A DNA stretch of 64,000 bases from Kalmusia sp. IMI 367209 (taxonomy: Eukaryota; Ascomycota; Dothideomycetes; Pleosporales; Didymosphaeriaceae): positions 310,001-374,000 of the forward strand of contig JAPEUQ010000001.1 of NCBI GenBank assembly GCA_027946365.1, given 5' to 3'. The notes under the pieces were generated by a model, which was not told the DNA's origin, made no database searches, and saw only the letters and a program-made list of their open reading frames with translations. Positions within the stretch are counted from its first letter, which is position 1, and each line of letters starts with the position of its first letter. Positions 1-11,884 of the stretch are shown piece after piece. Made by a program: the position numbers and the translations under genes.

Positions 1-1891
1 TATGTCGCAAATCGATAGTCCACGTTTTCTGCTTTTCTTAGACTTGTCCTACTAAAAAAACAGATTAAGCCTACCCATATACCGAGAGAAACCCATGATT
101 GCTTCTCTTCGTACAAGATATTGGAAGGGGTAAAGAAAGAATATTGGATATATACTGAGGTGGAAGGCGGTAGAATGCAAAGAGGAAATGTATAGTAAGT
201 CTTTTCAAAAATTGTCAACAAGTCGTAGAAAGAATTATTCTTGATATACTTCATGTCAAGGGTACTAGCGATTGTGGCACGGATTAAACAGAAGTGAGCG
301 CTTCTTCAAGGCGGCGTAGTTCCTCGTACCTAGCGTCTTGATCTTTTAGTTACATTGATTTTCACCTATTAAATTAGGTACAACAAAGAATTTTTGTTAC
401 AATAAGCGCTTTGCATGCGGCGTAGTCATTAGCTAGGTACCTATGACACCCAGGCACCCTGGTAAATGAAACGATATAAGCTCTAGGCGCTTTTAACCGA
501 GAGACTTTGCCGTAGAGCAGGATGCACTTTCACGTGTTAGCGCAAAGAGAATCTTACAGTTCAAGGCGCAGCTGACAGTCACGCGGGGACTCAATCGCGC
601 GGCTATTGCGAGCTAGGGTTACCTCTTTGATGCTCAAAGTCAGCCTGATCAATGCGGTTTTGGGACGCTCATTTCAAACAGCATAACTCGGCTAAAGTGT
701 AATCATAGTGAGCACTAATGAAAGCGTGAAGGAACATACGAGTGGTCGACGGAGAAGCCGAAGGGTTTCGGCGTAAAATTAGACAGCGTCTGATGAAGGA
801 GGCAAAGTATGGAATCATAAAAGACTTAAGAAGGGTATCACGAAGCTAAAGTATAGGAGAGAGCTTGAGAGCCTTCAGTTGAACATTGTCAGAATTCTCG
901 GCATTTGCTTTTTTGTATCGTCTTTCGAGCCACTCGTACTCACAACCTGATTTCGCCAGATCAATCTGTGTGCTATACCTGTTGAGTTACCGTGAAAGTT
1001 CTCACCAGCATGCTCACCTAGTGATATAGATTCCATATGCTGACGGCAAGAGTGGCACATCTATTTATGTCGTTGGAGCGCCAATGAGGTGGTTCAATCT
1101 CGATTCTGAGCGCAAATACGATCCAGCCGAATCTGAGCTAAAGCCTATGTCTTTCTCGATCAGGCAGCTTCTTTCACATCATATCCACGGCTAGACTGAG
1201 GTGTGGTCATCTGAAAATACCTCAATAAGCAACCTAGAAATAGTCAAATAGCTGATATCCTGTAGCGTCGTCACCCTTTAAACCCCTCTAAAAGCCTGGA
1301 CGGTGTGGCTCCTAGCCTCTTTAGCTTCTAGGCATGGCGTGAGAAAAGAGTCAATCCACCCTCCAACTCGCCATTCTTCACAGTCATATATAGAATATGT
1401 AGCCTTGCAATACTCCCAGTACACAGGATACCATCCCGTCTGTCCTCAATCCACAATGCTTAGATATCATACAAGTATATTTTGGTCCATTCGTTATGAC
1501 CTTAATTTCTACCTAGCTGGAATGTGCCAGAACAAGCAGTATAACCTTTCATAATTTGCAAATCCCTTTGCTCACTTTACGTCGACTTTTGTATGGTTGC
1601 ACATTGTAGGGTCGACCAAGTAGCTTGAGGCATACACGACGGATTGTGCAAAGGGTGAAGCTGTATGTCGTATCTGTCACGTGCTCTTGTAGTTCGAGAC
1701 GATCCAATGAGTTCAAAAAGTGCTCAATGCCGTGTACCAAATCAATCATCTATTTGGAGTTTCAATCCCCTAAAACCCGGCGCACGCGACTACGAGTACC
1801 AATATATCGTCAACGCGAAAACCCCCACCATTTATTAATTAGAAAGCCGTTAAGAGCTTTCATGAATCCGAGCTATCTTTATTAGCGCTTT
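1..1891. other. Left-edge region without a supported gene
   Basis: No reading frame here carries a recognisable domain. One short open stretch on the plus strand, about 1030-1194, reads like protein (for example GTSIYVVGAPMRWFNLD) but has no start codon or partner exon, so it may be a gene remnant. Stops are frequent in all frames. The last part is the 3' flank of the decarboxylase gene. Confidence 0.5.
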
Positions 1892-3814
1892 TTACTTCCA
1901 TCGTACCCCTCCTCCTCTCAGCGCATCTTCACTCAGCCCCCATCCCCCAAACGCATCCACGAACCCCTCCTCTCTCAGATAATCCTGGGCCTCCTTCCCC
2001 CTCACCGCCAATTGCGCGCCTAGCCGCCAGCTTGTGTCCAGTTTTTCCACAACCAGCTCCACAATTTGAACGTACTTCGGGTCCGCGACGTCGGGATTCT
2101 TGAGCACGGCGTCGAATTCCGCTTTTGTGGTGACGCGGTGATAGGAAGTAGATGGGGAGGGGTGGTTGTACAGCGGAAGAAGGTATGCGTAGGATGTGGG
2201 GACGATGTCAGTGTATGCTAATCGCACCCTTATGTCAGCCAGGGAGAGAACAGGAGAAGGGGAAGGGGAAAAAAAAGAGATATGTTTCTTACACATCCTA
2301 GCGCCCCAAATCATTCGCTCGACTGTGTATCCCTCGTTGTTGATCACGAAGAGCACGCATTTACTCCCGTGCTTGATCATACTGCCCACCTCCTGGATCG
2401 TCAAAGCTAGACTCCCATCGCCTGTGAACAGCACCGTCCTCCCCTCTTTCTTGCTTGTTTGGAGAAGCTCTCGATGTGCCACATCTGCGCCGAATGTCGC
2501 GGCAGCGGCCCAACCGATACTGCCGTAGTAGATTTGCGCTTCGTACTGCATGTGAGGCGGGAAGGAAATGTCGTAGATGCCGAAGTTGGACGTGCCGGTC
2601 TCGCCGAGGAGGATGTCGCCGGGGCGGAGAAAACTTCCAACAGTCTCCCAGATATAAGATTGAGTCAAATGCTTCACATCCTTATCTTTAGGTACGCGAG
2701 GTGGAGGAAGCTCTGCTTTCGCAATATTGTGTTGTGGTTTCTCTGGAAGAGCTTTGACAAGAGCTTCTAGGAGGGATTTAATGGAGATGTTAGGGTATGT
2801 TTCGCCTATGACGACGACTTCGAAGGGGTCGATCCTGACAGTGGTTTCTTCTTTCAGATTCCTTGAGAAACCACCGGAGTTCGTGTCCGCCGGGAGATAT
2901 CCTATTGTGACTACCAAATCGCTCTTGCTTGCCTCTTCAACGATACCCGGGCTGCTAACAGCACCCATCCACAGGCCGACGTACATGTCGTCGGTTTCAT
3001 CGATGACACCTTTTCCCATGTTAGAGGTGAAGACGGGGACATTGAGTCTCTTAGCAAGCTGTCGAGTCTCATTTGAGGCATTAAAACGCTTGACGAGTGT
3101 GTCGATCAACAGAATAGGATGCTTAGCAAAAAGGATAGCGGAAGTAATAGCCGACACTGCTTTATCTTGTGCAGCATTGTTGACACTTGGATGGATCTCA
3201 ATCGGCTTCTTCAGCAAGTCTGCGTCCACCATTTCGGCGGAAAGATCTAGAGGCAGAAAAATATAGACCGGACCCGATCTAATGAAACTTTCGCGGATAA
3301 CGCGATCAATCTCTCCCGGGGCTGTTTCGACATCCCAGAGCTCGGCGGCAGCAAAACGTAATGGAACAGAGGCTTTGTTGTATTGTTGGTGATCCGGCTT
3401 CTGTCCAATGGAATGGTGAATCATCATGTGGTTAGATTGCATAGCACGTGTAGTTTGCCCGACCACGTGGATGATGCTCACGTGCTCGGACATGGATCCT
3501 GCGATTCCGTTGATAGCGCTGAGTTCGCCGACTCCATGGGTCGTAACGACGCAGCCGGGGACTCCTTTGACACGACTGTATCCATCTGCAGCATAGGCTG
3601 CATTGAGCTCGTTCTGGTTGCCGACCCATTTCAACCCCTCGACGTCGAAAATGGAATCCAGGAATTGGAGATTAAAGTCTCCTGGAACGCCAAAAATGGA
3701 ATCTACGCCGACTTGATGTATCCTATTCTTCGAGATGAGCTTCAATACCAGCGATTGGATCGAAGGAACCACAGACCTTTCCCACATGTACCTCCCAAGA
3801 CTTATCTTTGCCAT
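1892..3814 (-). CDS. Pyruvate decarboxylase-family thiamine-diphosphate enzyme
   Basis: This predicted 597-residue enzyme would decarboxylate a 2-oxo acid (pyruvate or a bulkier indole- or phenylpyruvate type) to an aldehyde in the cytosol. Two introns are inferred: 3776-3723 (54 bp), which joins ISLGRYMWER to IHQVGVDSIFGVPGDFN, and 2292-2218 (75 bp), which joins WGARM to SYTDIVP. Both are multiples of three, so the unspliced frame also stays open. The N-terminal Pyr domain keeps the catalytic glutamate context NELNAAYAADGY and a paired histidine (MIHHSIGQ). The C-terminal PP domain has GDGSLALTIQEVG followed by INNEGYTVERM, the GDG..NN diphosphate-binding motif. The start chosen is the ATG before AKISLG; an in-frame upstream extension begins without ATG. 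Length fits the family (about 560-600). The HHSIGQKPDHQ segment differs from fermentative PDC (usually HHT), so substrate choice is open. It lies downstream of the dioxygenase gene, same direction. Confidence 0.9.
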   Translation of the reverse strand: MAKISLGRYMWERSVVPSIQSLVLKLISKNRIHQVGVDSIFGVPGDFNLQFLDSIFDVEGLKWVGNQNELNAAYAADGYSRVKGVPGCVVTTHGVGELSAINGIAGSMSEHVSIIHVVGQTTRAMQSNHMMIHHSIGQKPDHQQYNKASVPLRFAAAELWDVETAPGEIDRVIRESFIRSGPVYIFLPLDLSAEMVDADLLKKPIEIHPSVNNAAQDKAVSAITSAILFAKHPILLIDTLVKRFNASNETRQLAKRLNVPVFTSNMGKGVIDETDDMYVGLWMGAVSSPGIVEEASKSDLVVTIGYLPADTNSGGFSRNLKEETTVRIDPFEVVVIGETYPNISIKSLLEALVKALPEKPQHNIAKAELPPPRVPKDKDVKHLTQSYIWETVGSFLRPGDILLGETGTSNFGIYDISFPPHMQYEAQIYYGSIGWAAAATFGADVAHRELLQTSKKEGRTVLFTGDGSLALTIQEVGSMIKHGSKCVLFVINNEGYTVERMIWGARMCKKHISFFSPSPSPVLSLADIRVRLAYTDIVPTSYAYLLPLYNHPSPSTSYHRVTTKAEFDAVLKNPDVADPKYVQIVELVVEKLDTSWRLGAQLAVRGKEAQDYLREEGFVDAFGGWGLSEDALRGGGVRWK

Positions 3815-4651
3815 GTTGCAGGTCGGGTCTCGTGTTGAGCAATGCAAAAATGGATGTTTGAGCTTAAAGGAGATGGCCTCTTGACTTAAGTATCACAATG
3901 TGCTGATAGTATGTATGTCAGTAACGTCATACGTAAAACATAATCGACATACTCGAGTCATTCAGTTGCCCAACAGTTTGTAGATATGAACTTTTTCCAA
4001 TGGAAAATCCCTCTCTATTTGTATACCAAATCGTACGGCAATAGATAGCGAAGCGGTTAAATGATAAATCCTTCGCCAGCTCTATGACTCCAACCCAATC
4101 CGAGCACACGACACAGTCAAAACACACGAGCGACTCCAAATGGGTCAGTCGATGTTGTATAAAGCAAAGTATAAAGGAGATTAGGAGAAGGATACAAAGG
4201 AGGCGTCAATCTAATGAGCGGTTTTAAAGATAACAATCCCCCCGCTAGTACATAGGGCGTGGAGGTTGAAACCTTTCCCAATTGGAATGTTTGCGTCACG
4301 AGCCCGGTATCAGCGGTGTATTAGGTAAGGTGAGATGCGGGGTGTTTTCCCCCTTCCCTCTTTGAAGTACTAGCTTCCGAGGTGTATCCACTTCGCCGGC
4401 AACATAATCGTAGGGCTAAACAGCAAACCATATCATATTTGATAGAAGACGAAGTATAAAGAGACGAGAATTCGTGAATTTTTATCCTGTAGACAAAGCA
4501 GGAACATCGACCAAGGGTGAGGCAATCCAACGCTCTCACTAAAGACAGTTAGATAGGAGTCTAATGTCGAATCCTACGAAATAATCTCACGCCTTGCTAG
4601 GCTTCCGAAGGTCCGTCACAAGTTCTAACTCGCGCGACTCCGCTCTTGCGG
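3815..4651. other. Intergenic region between decarboxylase and dioxygenase genes
   Basis: This 0.84 kb stretch must hold the 3' flank of the dioxygenase gene and the promoter of the decarboxylase gene, which run in the same direction. No additional coding region, repeat or RNA gene could be supported. Confidence 0.5.
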
Positions 4652-5682
4652 TCAGACAGCAGTGCTCGTCTCGGTCGCACCAGAGACCGAGTGTTTCTTT
4701 GCGTCCTCGAACGTCGCCATCTTGAAGTCATACGGCAGCTCAAATTCGGCCTTTGGATCACCCTCGAATGGCTTGAAGTCTACAATGAGCGAGTCTTTTA
4801 CGGCAAATACAGCGTCGTCCTCGATATACTTGCTATTTCGGTCGAAGATCTGCGTTACGATGGGTTTGTATCCAGGTGCGGTGATCTGTGAAGGAATTAG
4901 TCACCGCAAGCCACCATAGCTGGTGCACTCACAATGAAATGTATGTGAGCAGGCCGGAACGGATGCCTGTCCAATGCCTGCAATATCTTACCCGCTGGTC
5001 CATCATATGGAATAGGATACGGGACCGGCCTTAGGCAGTAGAAGCTGTATTTCCCGTCCAACCCCGTTGTAAATCTACCCCTCAGATTCATCTCAGGTTG
5101 GTCCGGATCCTGCTGCTCATATAGCCCGTTCGGCGCTGTATGCCATACATCTAGCACGGCGCCCTCAACCGGCTTACCCGTCTTGAAATCCGTCACTATT
5201 CCGTGCATCCGCGTCCTGTCGCCCTTGCCCTCTATGCCTGACACGATTGTATCGCCCATAGCCTTCTGCGGCGCGTCTTTTCGCCAGAAAGGTCCGAGGA
5301 TGGCGGTCGCGGTAGGCTCATCTTTGGCATCGGCAGCGAGCTTGTAGGTTATTTCGTCGACGAGGGATTCGAGGCCGAAGATGTCGCATACAAGCTGGCC
5401 TTCATTGCGGCGGTCGTCGGACATGCGGCCGGCTTCGTTGAGCTAGTCTTGTCAGTTGAGCGTGGGGAGGAGCCTCTGAGCGCATACAAGCTCCAAGCCA
5501 GCCATCCACTCGTCTACTGTAAGCTCATTCTCTCGCGCGTAATCGTGCAGATGTTGGATTAAGCTCGTAGTGAGCTGGCGCACGCGCGGCGATGCTTTAG
5601 GCCCGGTGGCATTGATGACGGATTGTGTGAAGTGGGGATTGAATTTATGCGCCTTGCTGTCGGATACGCCGTTTTGTGCCAT
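4652..5682 (-). CDS. Intradiol ring-cleavage dioxygenase (hydroxyquinol/catechol 1,2-dioxygenase type)
   Basis: Predicted 312-residue non-haem Fe(III) enzyme that opens a catechol or hydroxyquinol ring between its two hydroxyl groups, feeding aromatic catabolism. Three exons are inferred, with introns at 5487-5443 (45 bp) and 4932-4886 (47 bp), both phase 0. The joins give MAGLEL/LNEAGRMSDD and PAHIHFI/ITAPGYKPIVT, which restore family consensus. An N-terminal helical dimerisation domain (residues about 10-100, with NEGQLVCDIFGLESLVDE) is followed by ILGPFWRKDAP and the catalytic beta core. The four iron ligands are visible as Tyr173 (NGLYEQQ), Tyr207 (PYPIPYDGP), His231 and His233 (RPAHIHF); their spacing matches known hydroxyquinol dioxygenases. 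Start is the only ATG of exon 1. There is no signal peptide, so it is probably cytosolic. It sits 0.84 kb upstream of the decarboxylase gene in the same direction. Confidence 0.93.
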
Positions 5683-6347
5683 TGTAGCTGGACTGTGTTT
5701 GTTCGTTGATCGAAGCTGTACACCTTCTAAGCTTGCGAGTAAGTAGGTCAGAGTCAGTAATGGGGATGAAGAGCTACAGCAGCTGGGCAGAGCAGAATAT
5801 CAGCTTATAGGAATCATGAAACGCAAGCACCGTCGCTGCGGTGCAATGGCGGGCATGGTGGGGCGGCTATGCCACTCTGTGCTGGGGATAGCTGCGCGGG
5901 AGTTGATGTCGGAGTGGTGCGTGATCCGAGGTCCAGTTGTCCGAACTTGTACCAGCCAATCAGAGCCCATCATATCGTAAGTCGGATAGTTAGAGCTTGC
6001 GGATAGCTCAAGGTGGTTCATTCTCCATCTTTTGGAGCAGACCTGTCTCTAATTTAATTATAGCCGACTTCGTTCATGACCTTGTGCCTATTTAATAATA
6101 ATCATTGCATATAACACTTCATTGAAAGGTCGAAGAGCACACTAAGACGTAGCGTTGTAAAGGGATGTCATATTCACGACTCCAGAATCTAAATGCAGAC
6201 ATCCATTGTCAAATTATTAAGTTGAATACCGAAAATCCCAAAGAAAATCGTAACCGTGGTATCATGTATGTCAATCCTGCCCCTTTCTTCTGGTTCGCCG
6301 CCGTATATTCCTTCCCTCAGTCAATCTCCTTCCTTTCTCTTCGTCCC
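5683..6347. other. Intergenic region upstream of the dioxygenase gene
   Basis: This holds the dioxygenase promoter side and the 3' flank of the small Gly-rich protein gene. Open frames here are short and lack domain signals. Nothing else was recognised. Confidence 0.5.
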
Positions 6348-6941
6348 TTATTTCTTCTCCCCACCGAAAAGGCCCCCTACCGCCCCGCCAGCACTCTTCG
6401 CGCCTCCTGCAAGACCGCTACCCGCGCCCTTCAACCCATCGACAGCTCCCTGTCCGTACCCTCCCAGCGGCCCCTGGCTTTCGATCGGCCGGCCCTGGTC
6501 GTCCTTTCCACCCCTCTCCGCACGATTGACACCCTCCTTCGAGAAAGCGTCGCCGATAGGCTGTGCGAGGCCGCCTTGACCGACCTGTCCACCGACGAGG
6601 TTGTTCACGCCATCTTGGAGATTATCGACTTGCTCGTTGCCGGTGATCTTAGTCTTGTCGAGGTTCTCTACGCGAGGTTAGTGGAGAAATTAAAAATAGA
6701 GAGGCTGAGCGGCTGGAAGAACACGGGAGATAAGAGCTGGTAGTAGTGTGCAAGGTAAGTTGAGGGAGTGCGAATGGGGTCCTGAGAACGTACGTTTCGT
6801 CGCATACGACGCCTTGTTATCCTTGGTGAACCACTTCAAGTACTGGTCCTCCATCCACGGAACCCAGCTATCATACTGCCTGTTGTAGAACTCTGAGGCC
6901 TGCTGCTTATACGTCTTTGTGTTCTTGTTCTGGTCCGTCAT
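6348..6941 (-). CDS. Small Gly-rich conserved hypothetical protein
   Basis: A predicted 155-residue protein of unknown function from two exons (intron 6793-6668, 126 bp, phase 1). Exon 1 encodes a basic, aromatic-rich segment (ASEFYNRQYDSWVPWMEDQ, then KWFTKDNKASYATK). Exon 2 begins NLDKTKITGNEQVDNLQDG and ends in a Gly/Ala/Ser-rich low-complexity tail (GGYGQGAVDGLKGAGSGLA). Small proteins of this kind, with a WMPW/EDQYLKWF-like head and a Gly-rich tail, are common in filamentous ascomycetes; some resemble LEA or stress proteins, but no function is established. Start is the ATG before TDQNKNTKTYK; upstream in-frame codons contain no better ATG. No signal peptide or membrane segment. The splice sites are consistent, but the product is not characterised. 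Confidence 0.72.
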
Positions 6942-7547
6942 CTTGATATCCGTTCTCGTCGACTTGATAAATAATGTAGGAAATCGATAGAATCTGTAGC
7001 GGGATTTGGTCACGAATGCGTGGACGTAGTAAACAAGATACTCTTTCCAGGCAGCAGATCATCTATATATGCGGCAAGATAAGAGTGATCTCATACGCGA
7101 TAGTGGCTGGTGACGATGCGCTGCAGTCCCTTACGTCATTGGGCTGGACCGAGTGATCGTCCCGCGTGCAAGAAAGAATGATGCTTGGCGATGTGCGACC
7201 ATTTGTCTCAGGGTCCAACCATCCAAGTTTCTGCGCTTGTACGATCTAGAAAAAGCAAGTATTTTTGCAGGGCGAATGTAATGCAACTCATGCGCAAGTG
7301 GGTTGTTCACATGCGCATCACACCGTTCAGTGGGTTCCAGGCTATGATCGGTGTGCAGGGATGAGATGAACCGGAGAATATTTAATCGGCCCGACATAAG
7401 ACGACATGCATTTTTAGACCACCGTTCAGAATACTATGTATATGGGGTAGAGACCGGATGGTCATGTTGAAGAATATTTCAAGGGATGCACCCTATGAGA
7501 GAAAGGTCACAGTAGAACAGAGTCATCATGAGCGCACCTCTTCCCAC
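6942..7547. other. Intergenic region between small Gly-rich gene and permease gene
   Basis: About 0.6 kb containing the promoter of the small Gly-rich gene, including the TATA-like element, and the 3' flank of the permease gene. No further gene is supported. Confidence 0.5.
7063..7070 (-). promoter_or_regulatory. TATA-like element upstream of the small Gly-rich protein gene
   Basis: On the minus strand the sequence reads ATATATAG about 120 bases upstream of the predicted start codon. The spacing allows a short 5' leader. This is a match by eye to a TATA box; no transcription start is known. Confidence 0.35.
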
Positions 7548-9491
7548 TTACACCTTCGTATCGACAGGAATACCCTCCGCTTCAGAGTCATGGACTCTGA
7601 CTCTCTTGATCAGATGTTGGTTTCCATCCACACTTCTCGCTCCACCAGCCTCGATGAGGATGTTGCCTTCTGCATCGTGCGTGCGATCCCAATCCTCTAC
7701 CTCAGCGTTTGGCACCTTCCTCAAGCGATGCGACACGCTGCCATCCTGGTCCGATACAAGCGTCTCAGTCCTGATCGCGTAGTTCCTCAACTTCGGCAGC
7801 CATTTGATCCAGACGAAGTAGTACAGGGCGCAACCAACTAACAAGGCGATTCCAACCGCGCAGTATGTGGCATACCAGAAGGAGTAGTCGTTCTCATCCG
7901 GCGGGTACCATGGCATGACAAGGATGAACAGACAAACGGCGGCTGAGAGGATCAACGCTGAGTGCCAGGTGCGGAACGAGGCTTGCGGTAGACCCTCCTT
8001 CTTGCGGCGATACCGAATGAAGTAGACGCCCACAACCATCATGAACAGGAACACTGAGTCTGGATAGCTTCGCAAATCGACCAGGAAGTTGAAGGCATCG
8101 CCGAATGGTAAGGCTAAGATGACGATAGCTGTCAAGATCCACATCAGAAGTAAGGGTGCAAACGGAGTGCCAAATGGTCGGGTGCTAGCCCAGATGTGTG
8201 GCCAGGGAACCAAGCCCTGCCGCGCGCATTCGCGCAACATGCGACTGTGGCCGATAATGACAGCCATGATGTTACCCGCAGCGCTGACAGCAATGAGCGC
8301 AGGAAGGCCTTTGGCGGCTTTTGTGCCGAAAACAGCCTCGAAGAACATAGCAGCAGCAAGTTCGCCTGATTCGCGAATTTCCGCAGCGGGTACAGCGGCA
8401 AAGTAAGCCACATTCGCGAGAATGTAGAGTATAGAGACAATAAGAAGCGAGATGGGAGCTACACGTTTGAGGGTAGGGAGCGGGTTCTTTCCTTATAGTC
8501 AGAGTGATGCTTGCCGACGGGGAAAGGGCATTGACATACCTTGATCTCAGCTACAACATTGAATGCGTTTGCGTATCCTAGATACGAAAAGTTGATGTTC
8601 ACAAGGGCGCTGACGATGTCGCTCGCGTTGTTCGTAATGCCGTCGAAACTGTTCCGGAAGTTGGCGTGCGTGTCCTTGATACTGGTTCCCCCACCGAGCA
8701 CAACGAATCCCGTAATCGCGATGAATACGAGGATGATCAACTTGACTGCCGAAATCAAATTCATCAACCGAAGAGACCATCTGTTTGACAGCAGGCACAG
8801 GAACATGAGGAAGGAATACGCGGCAAGAGCAAGCCCTTTGTTCGCCCATTCGCTTGCCTGGTAGCCAGCTGCGCGGTAGATGTATCGCGCGAGAACGACG
8901 GCGTTACTACTCGAGAAAGAGAAGACAACGGTGATGAAGGCGTACATCGTCGCGAACAGGAAGGCTGGTTTGGGGAACGCCTGTTCTAGATAGACAACTT
9001 GGCCACCGGAGCGATGGGGGAACAGAGATGCGTATTCGAAGAAGACGGCCAGGGCAGCTGGTATATGTCAGAAGCTGTACTTCATGGCTCAATAGTCTGA
9101 AACTACGGTACGTACCAGCAGCAATGATAGCTCCGAAAACCCAGTACATCATACTCAAACCAACGGAATCCAAGGAACGCAAGATACTGCCCGCTGCAGT
9201 TTCGTTAGTTTTAAATTTTTCATTTTTTTCCTTTTGAGGTGACTTACGAGTGCTGAAAACACCTGTACCGACCATCTGGCTGACATTCAAAAACAGGATG
9301 CCGTACCACCCAACATGGTAGCCCAGAGGACTGATCTGCTCCACGGGCGCTCCATTCGCATCTTGATACACAGGCACGCCGTTAACGTAGAAATTCTCTC
9401 CAATTTGCGCGTTCTTCTCCTTCACGTCGTGCGCGTCCACATTTTCGCCTGACGCATTAAGGTTAAGGACACGCTTCAGCTGTGCGGCCAT
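7548..9491 (-). CDS. High-affinity methionine permease-like amino acid transporter (MUP1/LAT type)
   Basis: Predicted 592-residue plasma-membrane amino acid transporter of the APC superfamily, closest in style to the yeast MUP1 methionine permease. Four exons are inferred with introns 9247-9194 (54 bp), 9115-9058 (58 bp) and 8539-8487 (53 bp). Joins give GTGVFSTPGSILRSLDSVG, IIAAAALAVFFEYASLFPHR and VVAEIKNPLPTLKRVAP, all typical of the family. The first membrane helix carries the substrate-backbone motif GTGVFSTPGSI. About twelve hydrophobic helices follow (for example YAFITVVFSFSSSNAVVLA, LIILVFIAITGFVVLGG, MMVVGVYFIRY). The N-terminus (about 65 residues) and C-terminus (about 60, Asp/Glu/Arg-rich) are cytosolic tails; such tails usually carry ubiquitin-linked turnover signals. 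The ATG chosen is the first in frame. It is divergent from the E3 ligase gene across a 2.2 kb region. Confidence 0.9.
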
Positions 9492-9554
9492 GGTCGGTGT
9501 AGCCTTTGAACAGGCGATCGTAGACGATAGGAGGCTTCATTCCTATCGCATTTC

Positions 9555-9566
9555 ATATATATAATT
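9555..9566 (-). promoter_or_regulatory. TATA-like element of the permease gene
   Basis: An alternating TA run reading TTATATATAT on the minus strand lies about 65 bases upstream of the permease start codon. Position and sequence fit a TATA box with a short leader. Identified by eye only. Confidence 0.4.
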
Positions 9567-11580
9567 TCGAGTTGCTGGGCTTTGATTCCCGAGAACATGG
9601 ATCCTGGATGCTGCAAGCTGCGCCCAGTCTTGCATCATCGGCTGTATCGCACGCAGGCCGCCAATTAGGAAGGTGATGTTTCTCACAGCGAAACATTGTT
9701 AAGGACAGGATGCCCGTTGAAGGTGCCCAGAGAATTCTCGAAAACGCCCAGGAATCCCACATATTGCCGCGCCAAACATGTGCTGCAGAGGCTTAATGGT
9801 GGAAGGGCATAGGGTGATAAGCGCTGATGCTGCACCGCTCGAGCAGGCGGCTTCTCACGCGACAGATCTGGAGCTCATCCCGTGTTTGCCTGATGATCCA
9901 ACATTGAAGTCCGAGTCATTGATTATTGGCAGTGGCGTGGGTGCGGTTTTCGTTTCATCTCGGCTCAAATCTTGATGGCCAGGTCGTAAAACCGACCTGC
10001 AACGTCGCATCGTCGACATCATCTAGACCTTGGTCATAGTAGAATATGGTCAGCTTTTACTATGGAAGATACTTTTGGCGATTAGTCCGTACATTTCCAA
10101 TCGTTGTCGAATTAGCCAGTTATCCGATAACTCAAGTTTAGAACAGATGATTGCCAACGAGCGGAGCGTTTGACTCGTGTAGCATAGTAGACTGAGGAAA
10201 CAGGACAAAGAAATACATACGAAGATAGCTGTCTAGGGGGACGCCACGATAGCCAAATATTGCGCACAGACCTTTGGGAAGTACATGACAGCCATAGCTG
10301 CCTCCAATCGCGTCCGGTCACCACGATATCTCTTTCCACCCATATTCTCTTTCTGTATCAGTGTTACACGCTTATGGTTCTTCATCATCTTAGAATCCTG
10401 AAGAACTAGTCTATTCGGCAACGACATTTGGAACACCGAGCATGTTCTCGGCAGCCGAATTATAGAATGCTTCTTCACCTAGGTCACACGTCTTAAAGGC
10501 TGTCCCCTTCAGTCACGGCTTGTGCAGTCTCAAAACAAGATAGACAGGAACAGGGGCAGGAGGATGATAGAATGCATAGCTGAATGCTAGGATAAGTGCA
10601 CAAATAATGGGATCAGTGGCATGACCGAGCTGCTTCGTGTGAATCCAGGAGCGACGAGTCTATAGATGGACGAATTCATCCTTCTAGGCAGAGGTATACA
10701 TATCAAGAAGGAGAATACTGTGGTTTGTCTAATAGGGGGAGATTGCATCAGCACGGCACAGTGGAGATCATTCGCCAAGACGCAACGAACTGAATGAGTG
10801 TATTCGTAACGTTCACCTTAGATCAAAAGCTCGGATTCGCATAGTGTCTAGTATACGTATAATATCACCATTCCTGACAGCATTATAAAAGCAGCTACAC
10901 ATGTCAAAAGGGCAGCAATCCTAATGTCCTGGTATGATTTCCAAAGTTTCGAGAGGGGACGTCCGGGCTGAAAAAAGCGGGTGAGAGACAGAAAGCGTGT
11001 GGTCAGGATGGATTAGGATACAAACAAGCCAAAATATACAATATATTCAATTGAATACTGCTTTGTGCATTTCTCTCAACTTGGATAGTGTCCACCGCCT
11101 TTCGCACAGACCACCTGCCCTTTGTAGCGATGTGAACCGCCTAGGCGTGCGTGACTCCGCCCACGCATCAACAAACCATCTCATGTGGAAGGGCGAAGGG
11201 CGAACTACATCCTCAATCTAATGACTCGTATCTACTATTCGCCCTTTGTGCTGTCGTTGGCACTGTATATGACGAGAATCGTGCCCAGCCACCCGGCCGC
11301 ACTGCCACCGGTTGCATCAGCATGCCGTCCGGGCTACCTCGCATCGACATTGCAGCTGGGTGATGTTCCATTATCTCTCGTACTACTTCAGTCATCACGT
11401 TTCTCTCCCTGGCCAAAATTGTGGGGTAATGGCTCGTCGCACAATCCGCTCCAATGATACGTCTCACCGCGAGGTAGCCTGCAGGCAGCACCGCCTTCGC
11501 CGCAATGGTATACCCGGATTGAGTCAACCGTCGATTGTTGAGTCAAAGTATCTGATATGCCAGCCACCCGTCTAGTTCCA

Positions 11581-11587
11581 TATATAA
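11581..11587 (+). promoter_or_regulatory. TATA box-like element of the E3 ligase gene
   Basis: TATATAA lies 62 bases before the predicted ATG at 11649, a suitable distance for a fungal TATA box with a short 5' leader. By-eye assignment. Confidence 0.4.
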
Positions 11588-11648
11588 TGCATCGGTACCT
11601 TTGTAGTTGACACCGCATCAGAGTGTTTGCTTTGGACTTCGATTCACC

Positions 11649-11848
11649 ATGGGTTCCCGAATCAGCAAAGCCGTGCATCAGCACAAGGCTGCGGCTTCAC
11701 CATGGGTCGCAGCTTCCCATCACAACAAACAACAGACCGAACCCCGCCAAGCAACACATGGCCACGATTCATTAAAGGACGACGCAACCGCTACTTCCCT
11801 TGCCACCCACGACACACCCGCATCGCCTGCCCCAGCCGCCTCAGGCCC

Positions 11849-11884
<36 letters not shown>

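Larger units (their letters stand above)
9492..11648. other. Divergent promoter region between permease and E3 ligase genes
   Basis: About 2.2 kb lying between two genes that point away from each other. It holds TATA-like elements at both ends. Several open frames of 60-100 codons exist on both strands (around 9.78, 10.3 and 11.3 kb), but none shows a domain, splice-linked extension or low-complexity protein style, so none is called. Confidence 0.5.
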
